The notes: generated from the letters alone by a model not told the origin. Shown: positions 1 to 11,102, counted from the stretch's first letter. The stretch: DNA of 64,000 nucleotides from Aspidiotus rigidus (GCA_035079385.1 JAVHKY010000026.1:2568501-2632500), one strand, 5' to 3'. Translations and numbers: made by a program.

Positions 1-580
1 GTTAAATTAAGACAAGTCACCCACCTATTTTTATTCACTATGACTAGATTTTACACTTAAAATAACTGGAAAAACTGATCAAATTGACTGAAAAAACTCG
101 GCGCTCCGCGCCTCACCAGGGGGGGCTCCGCCCCCTGGACCCCCCCCCAATTGATTTACTTTCAGTCAAACTGAATAGATGATGCGTGGAACACGTTCTT
201 TGTTTCGAAATTTTCTGGCATAGGCAAATAAATAAAGATCATATTTTATGTCTTTCTCAGTATATAAGACTATTTTGCGGCTGAATTTCTTATTTATTCC
301 ACTTACCCCACCTTCTTAGAGGAAGGAGAAGCTTAAAGAAAGTGAGATTATCTATTCCTCGAGTTTCATATTATAATTTTACTTCTCTAATTGCGATTAT
401 GGCTTTAGATCTAGAAACTATGATTGTTGAGTATAAGTACCCTGGTAAAACTGAGTCCAAAAAATTAGAAGCCATTGCAGACGTTGCAATGGCAGCGGGG
501 AACCCGCAATTCCTTAAGTCGACCTCTCAGGTGGTGTGGAACTGAGTTGATAATCTTGTCATATAATTCAAATCGAAATT
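1..580. repeat. Dispersed repeat fragments, no supported gene
   Basis: No recognisable gene. The stretch near 206-260 (containing TTTCTGGCATAG) is shared with about 1765-1820 and, inverted, with about 47060-47095. The stretch near 280-350 (ending in AAAGTGAGATTATCT) recurs at about 2395-2480. A GC-rich snapback, GGGGGGCTCCGCCCCC, lies near 120-140. A 67-codon ORF at 342-545 has no family I recognise and overlaps repeated sequence, so it is probably not a gene. Confidence 0.5.
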
Positions 581-1662
581 ATCATTCTACATTCCCTCCT
601 ATCATATATAGCTCGAGAGTCGAAATTCTTCTAAGTCCCCCTTCTATCATATATAGCTCGGAAGTCACAATTCTTCCAAGTCCCCCTCCTATCATATATA
701 GCTCGAGGCTCGAAATTCTTCTAAGTCCCCCTCCTATCATATATAGCTCGAAAGTCACGATACTTCCAAGTCCCCCTCCCATCATATATAGTTCGAGGCT
801 CGTAATTCTTCTAAGTCCCCCTCCTATCATATATAGCTCGAGACTCGAAATTCTTCTAAATCTTCTAAGTCCCCCTCCTATCATACATAGCTCGAGACTT
901 GAAATTCTTCTAAGTCCCCCTCCTATCATATATAGCTCGAAAGTCACGATTCTTCCAAGTCCCCCTCCTATCATATATATCTCAAGACTTGAAATTCTTC
1001 TTAAGTCCCCCTTCTATCATATATAGCTCAAGACTCGAAATTCTTCCAAGTCCCCCTCCTATCATATATAGCTCGAGTCTCAAAATTTTTCTTAGTTTTT
1101 AGTTGGACGGCGGACGGTAGCTCGAAAGTCAAAATTCTTCCAAGTCCCCCCCCCCTATTATATATAGCTCGAGACTTGAAATTCTTCTTAAGTCCCCCTT
1201 CTATCATATATAGCTCAAGACTCGAAATTCTTCCAAGTCCCCCTCCTATCATATATAGCTCGAGTCTCAAAATTTTTCTTAGTTTTTAGTTGGACGGCGG
1301 ACGGTAGCTCGAAAGTCAAAATTCTTCCAAGTCCCCCCCCCCTATTATATATAGCTCGAGACTCGAAATTCTTCTAAGTCCCCCTCCTATCATATATAGC
1401 TCGAGTCTCAAAATTTTTCTTAGTTTTTAGTTGGACGGCGGACGGTAGCTCGAAAGTCAAAATTCTTCCAAGTCCCCCCCCCCCCTATTATATATAGCTC
1501 GAGACTTGAAATTCTTCTAAGTCCCCCTCCTATCATATATAGCTCGAAAGTCACGATTCTTCCAAGTCCCCCTCCTACCATATATAGCTCGAGACTCGAA
1601 ATTCTTCTAAGTCCCCCTCCTTTCATATATAGCTTGAGACTCGAAATTCTTCCAAGTCCCGT
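580..1662. repeat. 45-bp minisatellite array (ATATATAGCTCGAG family)
   Basis: About twenty head-to-tail units of roughly 45 bp. Each holds CTATCATATATAGCTCG, then a variable CTCGA stretch, then AAGTCCCCCT. Two subtypes alternate: one with GACTCGAAATTCTTCTAAG and one with AGTCACGATTCTTCCAAG. Three longer units (near 1075, 1262 and 1413) carry an extra block with TTGGACGGCGGACGG and a poly-C run, giving a higher-order pattern. Open frames across both strands here are by-products of the period being a multiple of three. Shorter copies occur at about 14080-14340, 18250-18330, 46740-46810, 54440-54797, 59330-60360 and 63660-63690. Confidence 0.9.
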
Positions 1663-2480
1663 AATCTAACCTAACCTTAGGTTACTAACTTCGCGGACGC
1701 GGACGTTTTCTGAGGATGTAATCTCCTAACAAAATGGATAGCGTGTTCCCCGCTAAAAAATTTCTGGCATAGCCAAATAAATGAAGATCATGTTTCATGT
1801 CTTTTATATTTTATCAGTGATCTTGAAATATTTTAGTCTAGGCTTCTACTAGGTCAAGTGTTCGTGAGACATTACTCGTTTACCCCGTTACCTACCTTGG
1901 CGTCGTATAATGTCTTGTATGAGAAATATTTTGAGGTATCACCTATTGTATTCAATGGTATGAGAAAATTCAAGTCTTCTATGAGAAATGTGAGATATCG
2001 CCTTTATGAGAAATATTTTGAGGTATCGACTTTCGTGGGGCTCACTCGCTCCGCTCGTTCGCCCCCTTTCTCGGTCCCTATCTCGGTTTAGCATAAGTCT
2101 GATATAAAATATTTTGGGCTTCCGCCTTTCGACCCCTTCCTTGCTGTAGATTTCGAAATTTTTCCAAGTCCCAAGGTCATTTGCACGGACGCACACACCT
2201 CGGACGCAGGCAAATTATGAAATCAGGGTAGGGATGAGGATTTCGAAATTATCCCAAGGTCATTTGTGCGGACGCATGCAAATTTTGAATTCACCATGCG
2301 GGGTGTACTCGCAAATTTCTGAATTACCCACGGGGTACAGATGTGCACGGACGCACGCGCACGTTTGCACTGATTATTTTCTGTTGAACGAGTTACAAAA
2401 TTTCTCATTTATTCCCCTTACCCCACCTCTTTGAAGGAAGGTGAAGGAGAAACTCAAAGATAGTGAGATTATCAGAAAGT
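1663..2480. repeat. Dispersed repeat block with an inverted copy at 46.9-47.1 kb
   Basis: The segment from about 1735 to 2040 is found again in reverse complement at about 46862-47098, including the stretch about the 'cgtcgtataa' and 'ctaggcttctactaggtc' words. Further on (2110-2345) are two diverged direct copies of a segment containing CCAAGGTCATTTG and GGACGCA. The stretch 2299-2337 (GCGGGGTGTACTCGCAAAT) is found inverted near 46483-46523 and, more diverged, near 61600-61670. I see no gene. Confidence 0.7.
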
Positions 2481-3551
2481 GAGATTATCTTTAGAATTGA
2501 AAAGGTCTATGCGCTTCGCCAGGGGGCCTACCTTTTCAGCTACCTAAAATCTGTTGCTACCTGAAATCTGTTCTACCTAACATGGGATGCTATGGGAAAT
2601 CTGTCGTGTTCAAATCTGTCGTTTTTATCTGTCGCTCGATTATGCTCGATTTTTCAGAAATACCTCCTCGATATACTAGACGTGTTCCACGTCAAAAGGC
2701 GACTGTCTTGAGTTAACACTTTTTTACTAGTCACCAAGACTATTCTCTTCTCTCAAGAGAATAAGAGAGAGGGCTTTCATCATTATTCAGGAAAAAATAG
2801 ACTTCCATAAAATAAAATAAGTTCTCTGTTTGGCTTGGTTAACGCAGTCAATAAAAGCAACTTTTAGCAGCTAACGGAGTAAGCTGCAAGTTTTCTTCAA
2901 AGATCGGATGAGTAGTTTTATTTGAAGTACCTACGTAAGTTTAAAAATTTGGTGAGTTCAACAAACATAAGCTATCTGTTCTCTAGTAATAGATGGCAGG
3001 GCTGAGAACCGGAACCAGGATCCGAAATGGATACCGGTATAAAACCTCTTATTTTTTGGCATATTTCCGAAATCTGAAAAAATCGAAACCTTTATTTTTG
3101 TTCATTCCCGAAACGCGGAATACTGAAACCCGGAATCTGTAAGGGAAGAAATAAAGATTCTGAGCACCGGAATCATACAAAGGCACTATCAGATGACTTC
3201 CTCTTCATCCCCAACACATTCAACTTTTTACAACAAGCTAACTTCCTCTCACGCCTATAATTACGCTATCTCGCCGAGCTCATAGCCCTGAAGGCAGGCT
3301 GCTAGTAGCTCGTAAATTAAAAATAAAATAAGATTAAAAAAATGCAGAATTGGAATCGCAAAGGTGCTTAAACCCGACCCATGATTTTGTAGAAAAAAAT
3401 ATTTTGAAAGAGTGATGAGAATATTTTTCAACTGATCATTATTTTTATTTTGTCGCTTACGTCAACGTCAGTTCAGTTTGTTGATTGTTGTCAGTTCTTC
3501 TCCTGCAGACTTCTGGAGTTATCTCCAATTTGAGCGCTTTACCGTACTAAC
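2481..3551. other. No gene seen
   Basis: Unique-looking AT-rich sequence without a recognisable ORF. A short run of AAATCTGT words occurs between about 2545 and 2625. Confidence 0.5.
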
Positions 3552-3960
3552 CTTGTCAGAGTTAAGGTAGGTAATGAAAACATCGCCATACATTCAAATC
3601 AAAAAAATGCAATTTCTAGTTCTAATTTTGTTCAATTTTGTCAGAAATTATTCTATTCGAAGCTTTAAGTCGAGTAAGTTTAAGTGAAAGAAGAATACCT
3701 AGATAACTTGGTAACGCGACATATTCAGGACTTTTTTTGCTGGAAAATTCCTTGGATTTTATTTTTAGATAGGTACTTGAATATTTCAGTTTTTGTATAC
3801 GTTCTTATATAACAACTAGCGTTGCGTTGTCTACTAATCGTAACTAATCCTAACTTTGATATAAGCGAATTACGTTTGTGTACGCGTACTATTGCTGTTT
3901 GCTTGTGTAGAACTTTCACGGTGTAGAATCTGAATAGCGGAATAGCGCGGACACCCGGTT
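3552..3960 (+). repeat. LTR-like repeat, copy 1 (upstream of BEL gag remnant)
   Basis: Begins with the CTTGTCAGAGTTA word and aligns over about 400 bp, with many substitutions, to the reverse complement of 5745-6095. It lies upstream of a BEL/Pao gag remnant, where a 5' LTR is expected. The partner downstream of gag is inverted rather than direct, so the locus has been rearranged or the pair are separate solo insertions. The similarity is seen in the sequence; the LTR assignment is inference. Confidence 0.5.
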
Positions 3961-4797
3961 CGAGTGTGGAGAATCACTACCGAGTGACGAGTTCAAGTCT
4001 CGTTTCACTGTTGTGTACCCCTTATTACTTATCATTCATTTATTAAAGTTGAAACATCGCGGTAGGTAAGTGAAACGCATTGTTGTGGTGTAAAGTTCAA
4101 TTTGCTCAGTTGTTTGAGGAAAATCGAAACATTCCTTCAGCATTCGTCGGAACCATCAATATTTGATTCAGTTCGATAGGAGTAGTACTAGGGCAGGTAA
4201 GAACAACAGGAAAATTTTTTTAAATATGCTCAATATACCCTTAATTCACTCCTAAAATCACAACTCATAAATTTCTAAGCAGAAACCAATATCTTTCATT
4301 TATCCTGGAAAGAGCATTATTTTTTCATAGTTTCTCTTATTTTTTTCCTACTTTTTTGTAGGGGTACATACGTGCAGCCAAGAGAATAATTTTAAAAATC
4401 AAATATTTACCCATCGTAACCCGTTTCTCAGACAAAAATCGCCAATCAATAATACATCATTTTTACCAAGGTAGGTATTTGTGAAGATTTTGATAGTGGC
4501 GTCTGGGTTTCCCCGACGCTCGAAAAGAGATAGATAGTAGTCGTTCGAATAGATAGAATCGTAAAAAATGTACTTCGTTGATGTAATTAAAAATATTGTT
4601 CCTTGTTAAAATCGTTGAAAATCGTTAATAATCCAAACATTTTTGGTCCTCCGGTACCCGGGATGTAGACCCGGTCAATAATTTTCGGTTTTTTCGTTGG
4701 TTCTTTGAAAATAATTTGCTGTTTTCGTTGTTGGAATATATCTTGTGTTTTTGTTCGTCGAAAGTTTTGTTGGTTCATGAAAGTGCCTTGATAAACA
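3961..4797 (+). other. Putative untranslated leader of the BEL remnant
   Basis: No coding signal. The stretch lies between the LTR-like repeat and the gag remnant and probably belongs to the same element. No convincing primer-binding site was recognised. Confidence 0.3.
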
Positions 4798-5741
4798 ATG
4801 CCAACCGATCAAATTTCGTGCGTTCTGACAGAGCTTCGATATCATAAGCGGTCGTTTAAGCGCAGTAAGGAAGCAATTGAAGTCTTACTTTCCTTAAATC
4901 CTGACCAGACAACTTTGTCAGAGATCGAATCTGAAGTCAAGCAAGATTTACTGCCTAGCCGAATCGCAATAGAGGAAAGCACTCGCACTATGGTCGTATA
5001 ATTGATGGATTTAACGAAGAAAGGTGCTGAAGATGAAGAAAGCCGATTCTTGGAAGATTTGGACTCTTACAAGAAAGATTTCAACCGGTTGCAGGGCAGG
5101 ATCAAAGCATTTGAAAAGTTGGTCGTGTCTGTGTCGGAAAAACCGTCTACCATTTCGCCTAGCAGAAAAGACACTCAAGACATGAGTAAGTTTTCTCATT
5201 TAATGAGGATGAATATACTATTGCCGAAATTTGACGGCAAGTTAGAAAATTTTCATGAATTCAAAAATTTATTCTCAAGATTGGTTCACAGTATTAAAGA
5301 TCACGAGCCCGTCGAAAAACGTTACCTACTAAAAGCCTCATTGGTGGGTGAAGCGTCGGAACTGAGTTAATGTCAGATAAAGGCTATGATCAAGTATTCG
5401 AGGATTTTGTCGAGAGATTTGAGAATAATAAGGCGTCATTCTTAGCATATTTTGTGGCTTCAAAACTGGATTCGGTGACCCGTCGTGAGTGGAAGAATTA
5501 CAATGTAGAAACTAAAGAACACCCCAAGTATGATCTGCTTTGTAAATTCTTATTAGATCGTTCGTATGTATCAGTTGAGTCGAGAGTAAAGAGGAATAAC
5601 GATACCAGTAAACTATCCTTAGATAAAAAAGGTATCAGTTCATCGCTTGCTAGGGTCACGACTAAATATCGTAATAAATGCATACTGTGTGCTGACGGTC
5701 AGAGTCCGAAATTTTTGGCTATAAGTACGGTTGAACGATAG
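4798..5741 (+). pseudogene. Gag remnant of a BEL/Pao LTR retrotransposon
   Basis: Broken gag of a BEL/Pao element, the capsid-like protein that packages the element's RNA. The frame opens at 4798 with a helical N-terminus. An in-frame TAA at 4999-5001 interrupts it, and the same frame resumes to 5370 with the BEL gag core (LPKFDGKLENFHEFKNLF). A frame change follows, with an apparent internal deletion; 5370-5741 carries SKLDSVTRREWKNY, another BEL gag hallmark, and the start of a knuckle-like CILC motif. The protein then ends against the inverted LTR-like copy. It has a stop, a frameshift and no zinc knuckle end, so it is not functional. The family call rests on the motifs. Confidence 0.8.
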
Positions 5742-5744
5742 GAG

Positions 5745-6095
5745 TACATGATATTGAACAGGTTATGTTTGCGGACTCTACATAGTAAACTGTGAAGAAC
5801 GCACTACTACAAACAAACACACGTACGTCGCTTGCATCAAAGTTAGGATAAACAGACAACGCTACATAAGAACGTAGGTATGCAAAAACTGAAAATTTCG
5901 ATCGTCTTTTATTCAATTCTAAAGAATTTCTTAGCAAAAACGTGTCCTGAATATTATTGTCGCGTTATTAAGTTGAATATTCTTCTTTTACTTGAAGTTT
6001 CAAATAAATTTCTGACGAAATGAGGACTAACTGAAAATTGAGATTTTTCCATTCAAATGCATGGCGATGTTTCCGTTATCGTAACTCTGACAAGC
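5745..6095 (-). repeat. LTR-like repeat, copy 2 (inverted)
   Basis: Reverse complement relative of 3552-3960, ending at the same CTTGTCAGAGTTA word. Directly abuts the 3' end of the gag remnant and separates it from the pol remnant at 9.1 kb. Confidence 0.5.
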
Positions 6096-6506
6096 TTACT
6101 GCGGCGAGGGAGGAAAGCTCGACGCTAGCGCGACACTGCCGTGTAGAGTCCGAATTAAATCACACTGCTAGGCAGTGATGGGGGATTTAAAGTGTCAAAA
6201 TTCCTGCAAAAACAATAAAATTTCCCGTTTTTTCCCAATTCAATAAAGTATGGTCAAAATTCCCACACTTCTGGAAATTTTCCCGCGGCCTTTTTCAAAA
6301 TTTCCCTCACTTTCCCATATTTTGAACGCTTGAAGTTTCCCACCCGTGAGAAATTCTTGAAAATTGACCTCTAAATTTCCCTCGATTTGGAAAATTTCCC
6401 ATGCTGCTAGGTCGTGTGAAGCGTCCAATTGCAAGGAGTGTTTGCGAGATCTCATTTGGAGTGTGCATATTGTAGGTGCGCTAGCGTTGCCCATGTAAAA
6501 TTATAT
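6096..6506. other. TTTCCC-rich dispersed-repeat-like stretch
   Basis: No gene. From about 6225 to 6405 the sequence repeats AATTTCCC-type words every 20-40 bp. It looks like a diverged transposon interior, but I found no paired ends. Confidence 0.35.
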
Positions 6507-6508
6507 CT

Positions 6509-6777
6509 ATATATGTGATGCGCTCCATGAAAAGGGACCACAAGTCGGCATGGTAAAAGCTCCCCGTGTAGAATTGGTCGTCAGATTAGGCCTGTCTTAC
6601 ACAAGTGTATGATTGTGTACGCGCGAGACTACCGTCGTAGACTTCTAAGATTCTTCAATAAAACTTTATAAACAACATTCTCCGTATAAAATGAACCTTA
6701 CATGACAGCCAGTTTTACACAGGGAGCTTTTACCATGCCGACTTGTGGTCCCTTTTCATGGAGCGCATCACATATAT
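6509..6777. mobile_element. Foldback MITE with perfect 56-bp arms
   Basis: 6509-6564 is the exact reverse complement of 6722-6777, and imperfect pairing continues about 20 bp into the loop. The central part is about 150 bp and non-coding. The layout is that of a small foldback MITE inside the broken BEL element. Confidence 0.75.
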
Positions 6778-6806
6778 GAAAAAGTACCGATAAGGAAAGG
6801 GTGATC

Positions 6807-6958
6807 ATATGGACCCTTTTTAGCCAAACCCAACCAAGCGACATGATAACAATCCAGAGAAATGGAGAAAAATGTTCCTTTACTATAAGTGAATATTCTC
6901 CTTTTCCCCAGATCGTTATCATGTCGCTTGGTTGGGTTTGGCTAAATAGGGTCCATAT
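6807..6958. repeat. Inverted repeat (44-bp arms)
   Basis: 6807-6850 pairs with 6915-6958 with one or two mismatches (core ACCAAGCGACATGATAAC). Both strands give a short ORF with the same peptide word, which is a consequence of the palindrome. Confidence 0.75.
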
Positions 6959-7725
6959 ACAATTGAGTGTACAGTTCTTCAGTTTTTCTTAAATTTCTCA
7001 ATAAATACTGAACTTGAAGAAAAAACGCAAAAAACAAAGTTTAGTAAGCATAAAATTCTCTTTCAGGAAAATATATTTTTAGGAAATTTTGCGAAACTAA
7101 AAAATCTTTGTTGTTGTTGTTGTTGCTTGCACAGTCCAAATCACACCTTGTTACATAGAAAAATGAATAAGCTAGAAATAATCGACAATAAAGAAAATAG
7201 TAAGCCTAATCAGGGCGGCCAACCAAGCAGTTAGTGATTGACTGAGGTTCCACAGCTAAATAGGCTGAGATTCACCAAAAATGGCTGAGCAGCGCGCGCC
7301 TCAACAGACTTGCAACTTGCTTTGGTCGCTGCTGGCTGCTTGCAATCTTGTAAACTAATATATCAATAGTTGAACAGGTTGGACTCTTTAAATATTAGTA
7401 TTGATATTTTTTCTAGTTCTTAGAATAAATTATTTTTGCATCACCTTCTCGGCTTCTCATGCATTTTGTGTTTGGGCTCAGAATTACTGACCTGAAATTA
7501 TTTTCACCCTCTCAGTCATTACCTCTATAGAGAACTATTGTTTCTGGTCGACCTGAAAAATATTGATGTGAATCTTACCCATTATTGTTGATACTTATGT
7601 AAAAATATTCTATTATAAAAAGCAGAACACCAAGGAGAACAAACTTGAGCGTAAACTTGATAATATAATAATAGAATTAATTCAAATAACTGGACAAATC
7701 ACAGTATGTAACTAAGAATATGAGA

Positions 7726-8196
7726 CCCGTTGAACATTGCTCAAGGCGTGAGGTGGCGGTGACAATAGCGTGTACACCTTGAAGTGTATACCACATTACA
7801 CCCTATTGTAACGCTGTGGTGTGTTGGTGGTGTGTTGCGGTGCACTGATCTATGATTTGGTAATATAGCCCTTCTTTCGAATCTACCACTGTAAGTACCC
7901 TAGCTATATCACTATTAAACCTAACGCGCTACGCTCAATGATCAGCAAATTCAGTCGTGGTCACCACTTGGATGGGTGACCGTCTTCTTTTTTTTCGTTG
8001 CGGTATCCATGCAGTGTGTTGAGCGCGCTCACGCCATCGTGATCTGACGGTAGAATGGGTCCGTGCGCTCTCGTATTGCGTGATTTGGTCGTGAAACCGT
8101 ATTCACTTTACTGTTGTGTAGGCGTAGCGCGGCCACCTCACGCTGTCGTGACTCCGCTCTGAAAATGCGGATTTTGGTCGTGGAATGTTCAACGGG
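7726..8196. mobile_element. Nested 5S-rRNA-derived repeat module
   Basis: Bounded by the 13-bp inverted words CCCGTTGAACATT and AATGTTCAACGGG. A second inner inverted match lies around GCGTGAGGTGG. At 7966-7982 it contains ACTTGGATGGGTGACCG, the highly conserved internal-promoter and loop region of animal 5S rRNA, but the rest of a 5S gene is missing. This suggests a 5S-derived SINE (SINE3-like) or a DNA element that captured part of a 5S gene. The roughly 90-bp segments on both sides (about 7635-7725 and 8197-8290) are direct copies of each other. Confidence 0.55.
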
Positions 8197-8329
8197 GAAC
8201 AAACTTAAGTGTAAACTTAATAATATAATAATAGAATTGAATCAAGTAACTGAGTAAATCACAGTATACAACTAAGAATAATAGGTAAGGTACCTACACT
8301 AATGAGAATAAACTTGAGCGTAAACTTAG

Positions 8330-8611
8330 GGGTATGCTCTACCTTTGATGAAATGGTAACTTGGAATACCTAGCTCAGGAGTCTAATATTGCACAGAATA
8401 CGATGAAAATTTGGAGATTTATTGTTCAAGGTTACAGAAATACCGTTAAATTGTAAAAAATAATTACAAATATTACACGCTCAGAACTAATTAGCGGTAT
8501 TTCTGTAACCTTGAGCAATAAATCACCGAAGTTTCATCGCATTCTGTGCAATATTAGACTCCTATGAGAGGTATTCCAAGTTACAATTTCATCAAAGGTA
8601 GAGCACACCCT
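8330..8611. mobile_element. Foldback MITE with ~117-bp arms
   Basis: The left arm (about 8330-8446) and right arm (about 8494-8611) are near-perfect reverse complements. They start GGGTATGCTCTACC and end GGTAGAGCACACCC, with a loop of about 48 bp. TTA occurs at or close to both borders and could be a short target duplication. It is non-coding and nested within the hAT-type element. Confidence 0.75.
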
Positions 8612-8709
8612 TAATAAAAATTATAATAATAGAATTAAATCACAGTACATAACTACCTAAAAATAATAGGTACCAAAGAGTGAGAGAAATAATTGATAAT
8701 AATACAAAT

Positions 8710-8912
8710 TTATTCTGACTCCGACGTTTCATCATTAATCTTTTTAAAATTGTACATATTGACATTAAATTTATCCTGCATACTTTTTGTTACGTTAAGG
8801 GAGAAACTATTCAAATTTTTCATAAGTTCTTTTGTATGCAAAATACCATTTAAGGAGTCAGTTTTTAATCGTGAAATCCCAATTTTTCCTTCAAAACCTG
8901 AGGCGACCTGAG
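8710..8912 (-). pseudogene. Possible C-terminal fragment of a transposase-like protein
   Basis: On the minus strand an open stretch of about 67 codons runs to a stop at 8710. It contains GISRLKTDSLNGILHTKELM and ends in an acidic tail (NDETSESE). The word R-L-K-T-x-x-L-N resembles the end of hAT-derived proteins, and it lies inside a hAT-type element near its right end, so a transposase remnant is plausible. No start codon or catalytic region is present. The similarity is weak. Confidence 0.3.
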
Positions 8913-9071
8913 GTTTTGCCTGAGATTTGCCTGAAAAACCTGAGAGTCTGAGGAAAACCTGAGGAAGTTGAAAATGTCTGAGATCTCAGCCCAAATACTG
9001 AGGGTTGGCCGCCCTGAGCCTAATGAAGAGACTGAAAAAGATTCTCTCGCCGCTACAAAGTCAGCTGATAA

Positions 9072-11068
9072 GTGATAAGCCTAATAACGCACCAGTTGTG
9101 GTTCTTCACGTCTATTGGAAGAAATGTAGCGTTACCAACTGCAGTCGTGAAAAGTAAAATTGATGGGAAAATTGTGTTGGCAAGAACCATGTTAGATTGT
9201 TGTTCGCAGCCCAATCTTGTAAGCGAGCCATTTGTTAGACGTAATCACGTCAAGATTTGTAAGCGAATAGGCGAAGAAGGAATTAGTGGTATTGGAAATA
9301 GTTTAACCTTCACCAATTATTATGTGATTTTAACATTGGAATCGCGCTTTAATGATTACAAAATTGAAACGGAATTTAATGTTGGGTCGAATATTCCTTA
9401 CAATGTCCCGAAGAATATTATTTCAGAATTGCATTTGAAAGTTGTGGGACTAGATCTTGCTGAGATGAAATTGAATCATAATGATGTTGACATTATTTTG
9501 GGTGGAGAATTTTTCGAAGACTGTCAGTTGAATGATAAATTTAAAGAAGATTCCATTACCTTTCGAAAATTTGAGTTCGGATGGGTCATGCCCGTCCCAG
9601 CTGAAATTGATGGCTTGAGAAATGAAGCGTTTTGTAGTCTGAACTCCTTTGCTATGGAGGAGCAGTTGAAGAATTTTTGGGTGATAGAAGAGGTGGACAT
9701 CGACAGTGGTTGTAGCGCAAATGAGAGTGAAAAATCAGAATTTGACGAGTGCAACGAACATTTCGAACGCACGTATACTCGTAGTGCGGATGGTTCCTTT
9801 CTTGTACGATTACCATTTAAAACTGATCCTCGTATTCTAGGAAACAATCACGGGTTTGCGGTGCGCTCATTAGAAAGGGTCAATAAGAGGTTGTCGAGAT
9901 CTCAACAAGTTGAATATTCCAAATTCATGGAAGAATATTTGAATTTAGGTCATATGGAAAAAATTCCTGATTTGCGAAATTCCACTTGTCAATACTATAT
10001 CCCTCACAAGACGGTCGAAAAATTGTCGAGTACAACTACCAAATATCGAGTAGTCTTTAATGCTTCGCGTAAAGGAGAGAATGGACTCTCGTTGAATGAT
10101 GTGCTGATGGCGGGACCTACAATCCAGGCTGAACTGTTTGATATTGTGGTGAAGTTCCGAGGTTATTTGATCGCAATTATAGCTGATGTTCGAATGATGT
10201 ACAGAAGAGTAGGAGTGCATGAAGAAGATGCTCAGTATCAACAAATATTGTGGAAGAACAGCGAACATGAGGATCCCTCGGCGTTTTGCTTAAAAACCTT
10301 GACGTATGGGACAAAACCTGCAAGTTTCATAGCTACAAAGTGCTTAGATGTGCTTGCTGAAGAAATTCGAGAGGCTCATCCTAGAGAGTCTGAAATTATT
10401 AAATCATCCTTTTATATGGACGACCTTCTTACGGGTGGGACAACTGTTGAGGAAGTGGAAAATGTTCAAAAGACGATTCACGCAACCCTGTCAAGTGGTG
10501 GATTTCAGCTTCGAAAATATGGGAATTGTTAGAGCGAATAGATCCGGAATTTTTGTCGTCGACTGCGCAAATGCAGGTGTCCGAGTTCGCGACGTCAGTT
10601 CTAGGGCTAATTTGGTCTCCAAATGACGACTCTTTTAAAGTAAATAAATTTTATGCGGTGTTTTTCATTTGTTTTGCGGTCAGAGCGGTGCATATTGAAG
10701 CGGTGCCTGATTTGTCAACTCCGACGTTCTTGGCAGCATTTCGACGGTTCCAATCGAGAAGAGGTCTCCCGATTCAGGTATATAGTGACAACGCTACTAA
10801 CTTTGTCGGTGCTGATTATGCCTTCCAATGGTCGGAAACTGAAATTCTGGAATATTGCGGTCAAGAAGGAATTCGTTGGAATTTTATTCGCGCTGGTAGC
10901 CCTCACGAAGGCGGTTTATGGGAATCCGCGATTAAATCTGGCAAATCTTACTTGTTGAAAGCCACTCGAGGTCAACTACTGACATTGAAGGAATGGATAA
11001 CGGTATTGACGCAGGTGGAATGTATCCTTAATTTAAGGCCACTTTGTTATAGAGCTGAAACCATATAA
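9072..11068 (+). pseudogene. Pol remnant of a BEL/Pao LTR retrotransposon (protease, RT, integrase)
   Basis: Polyprotein remnant of a BEL/Pao element. From about 9130 there is a retropepsin-like domain (LPTAVVKSKIDG, then LDCCSQPNLVSEPF). The usual D-S-G active site reads D-C-C, so the protease is probably dead. The reverse transcriptase follows, with RVVFNASRKGENGLSLND and the catalytic SFYMDDLL box near 10415. A frame change near 10526-10532 leads into the end of RT (VLGLIWSPNDD), then directly into the integrase core (AVHIEAVPDLSTPTFLAA, YSDNATNFVGA, PHEGGLWE). RNase H and the integrase zinc finger are missing, which indicates a deletion near 10645. The sequence ends at 11068 without the C-terminal integrase part. 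It belongs to the same element as the gag remnant at 4.8 kb. Confidence 0.88.
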
Positions 11069-11102
11069 TTTAAATTAATTATATCAAAATAAAAGAAATT
11101 GT

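Larger units (their letters stand above)
7211..9016. mobile_element. hAT-type DNA transposon, non-autonomous, with 8-bp target duplication
   Basis: The element begins CAGGGCGGCCAACC at 7211 and ends with the exact reverse complement at 9016, giving 14-bp perfect terminal inverted repeats. It is flanked by the 8-bp direct repeat AGCCTAAT (7203-7210 and 9017-9024). CAGGG-type ends plus an 8-bp duplication are the signature of the hAT superfamily. The 1.8-kb body lacks a full transposase. It contains a 5S-derived insertion (7726-8196), a large foldback (8330-8611), several copies of a roughly 90-bp repeat and a possible transposase C-terminus on the minus strand (8710-8912). It sits between the gag and pol parts of the BEL remnant. 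Confidence 0.85.

Noticed and set aside
475..1026. 183-codon ORF on the plus strand and 130-codon ORF on the minus strand
   Set aside because: Both are translations of the 45-bp minisatellite, whose period is a multiple of three, so all stop-free frames stay open.
3950..4020. tRNA-like words (GGTTCGAGT, GAGTTCAAGTC)
   Set aside because: No cloverleaf could be drawn and no A-box at the right distance.
7930..8030. A complete 5S rRNA gene
   Set aside because: Only the central-to-3' conserved stretch matches; the 5' half and terminal stem are absent.
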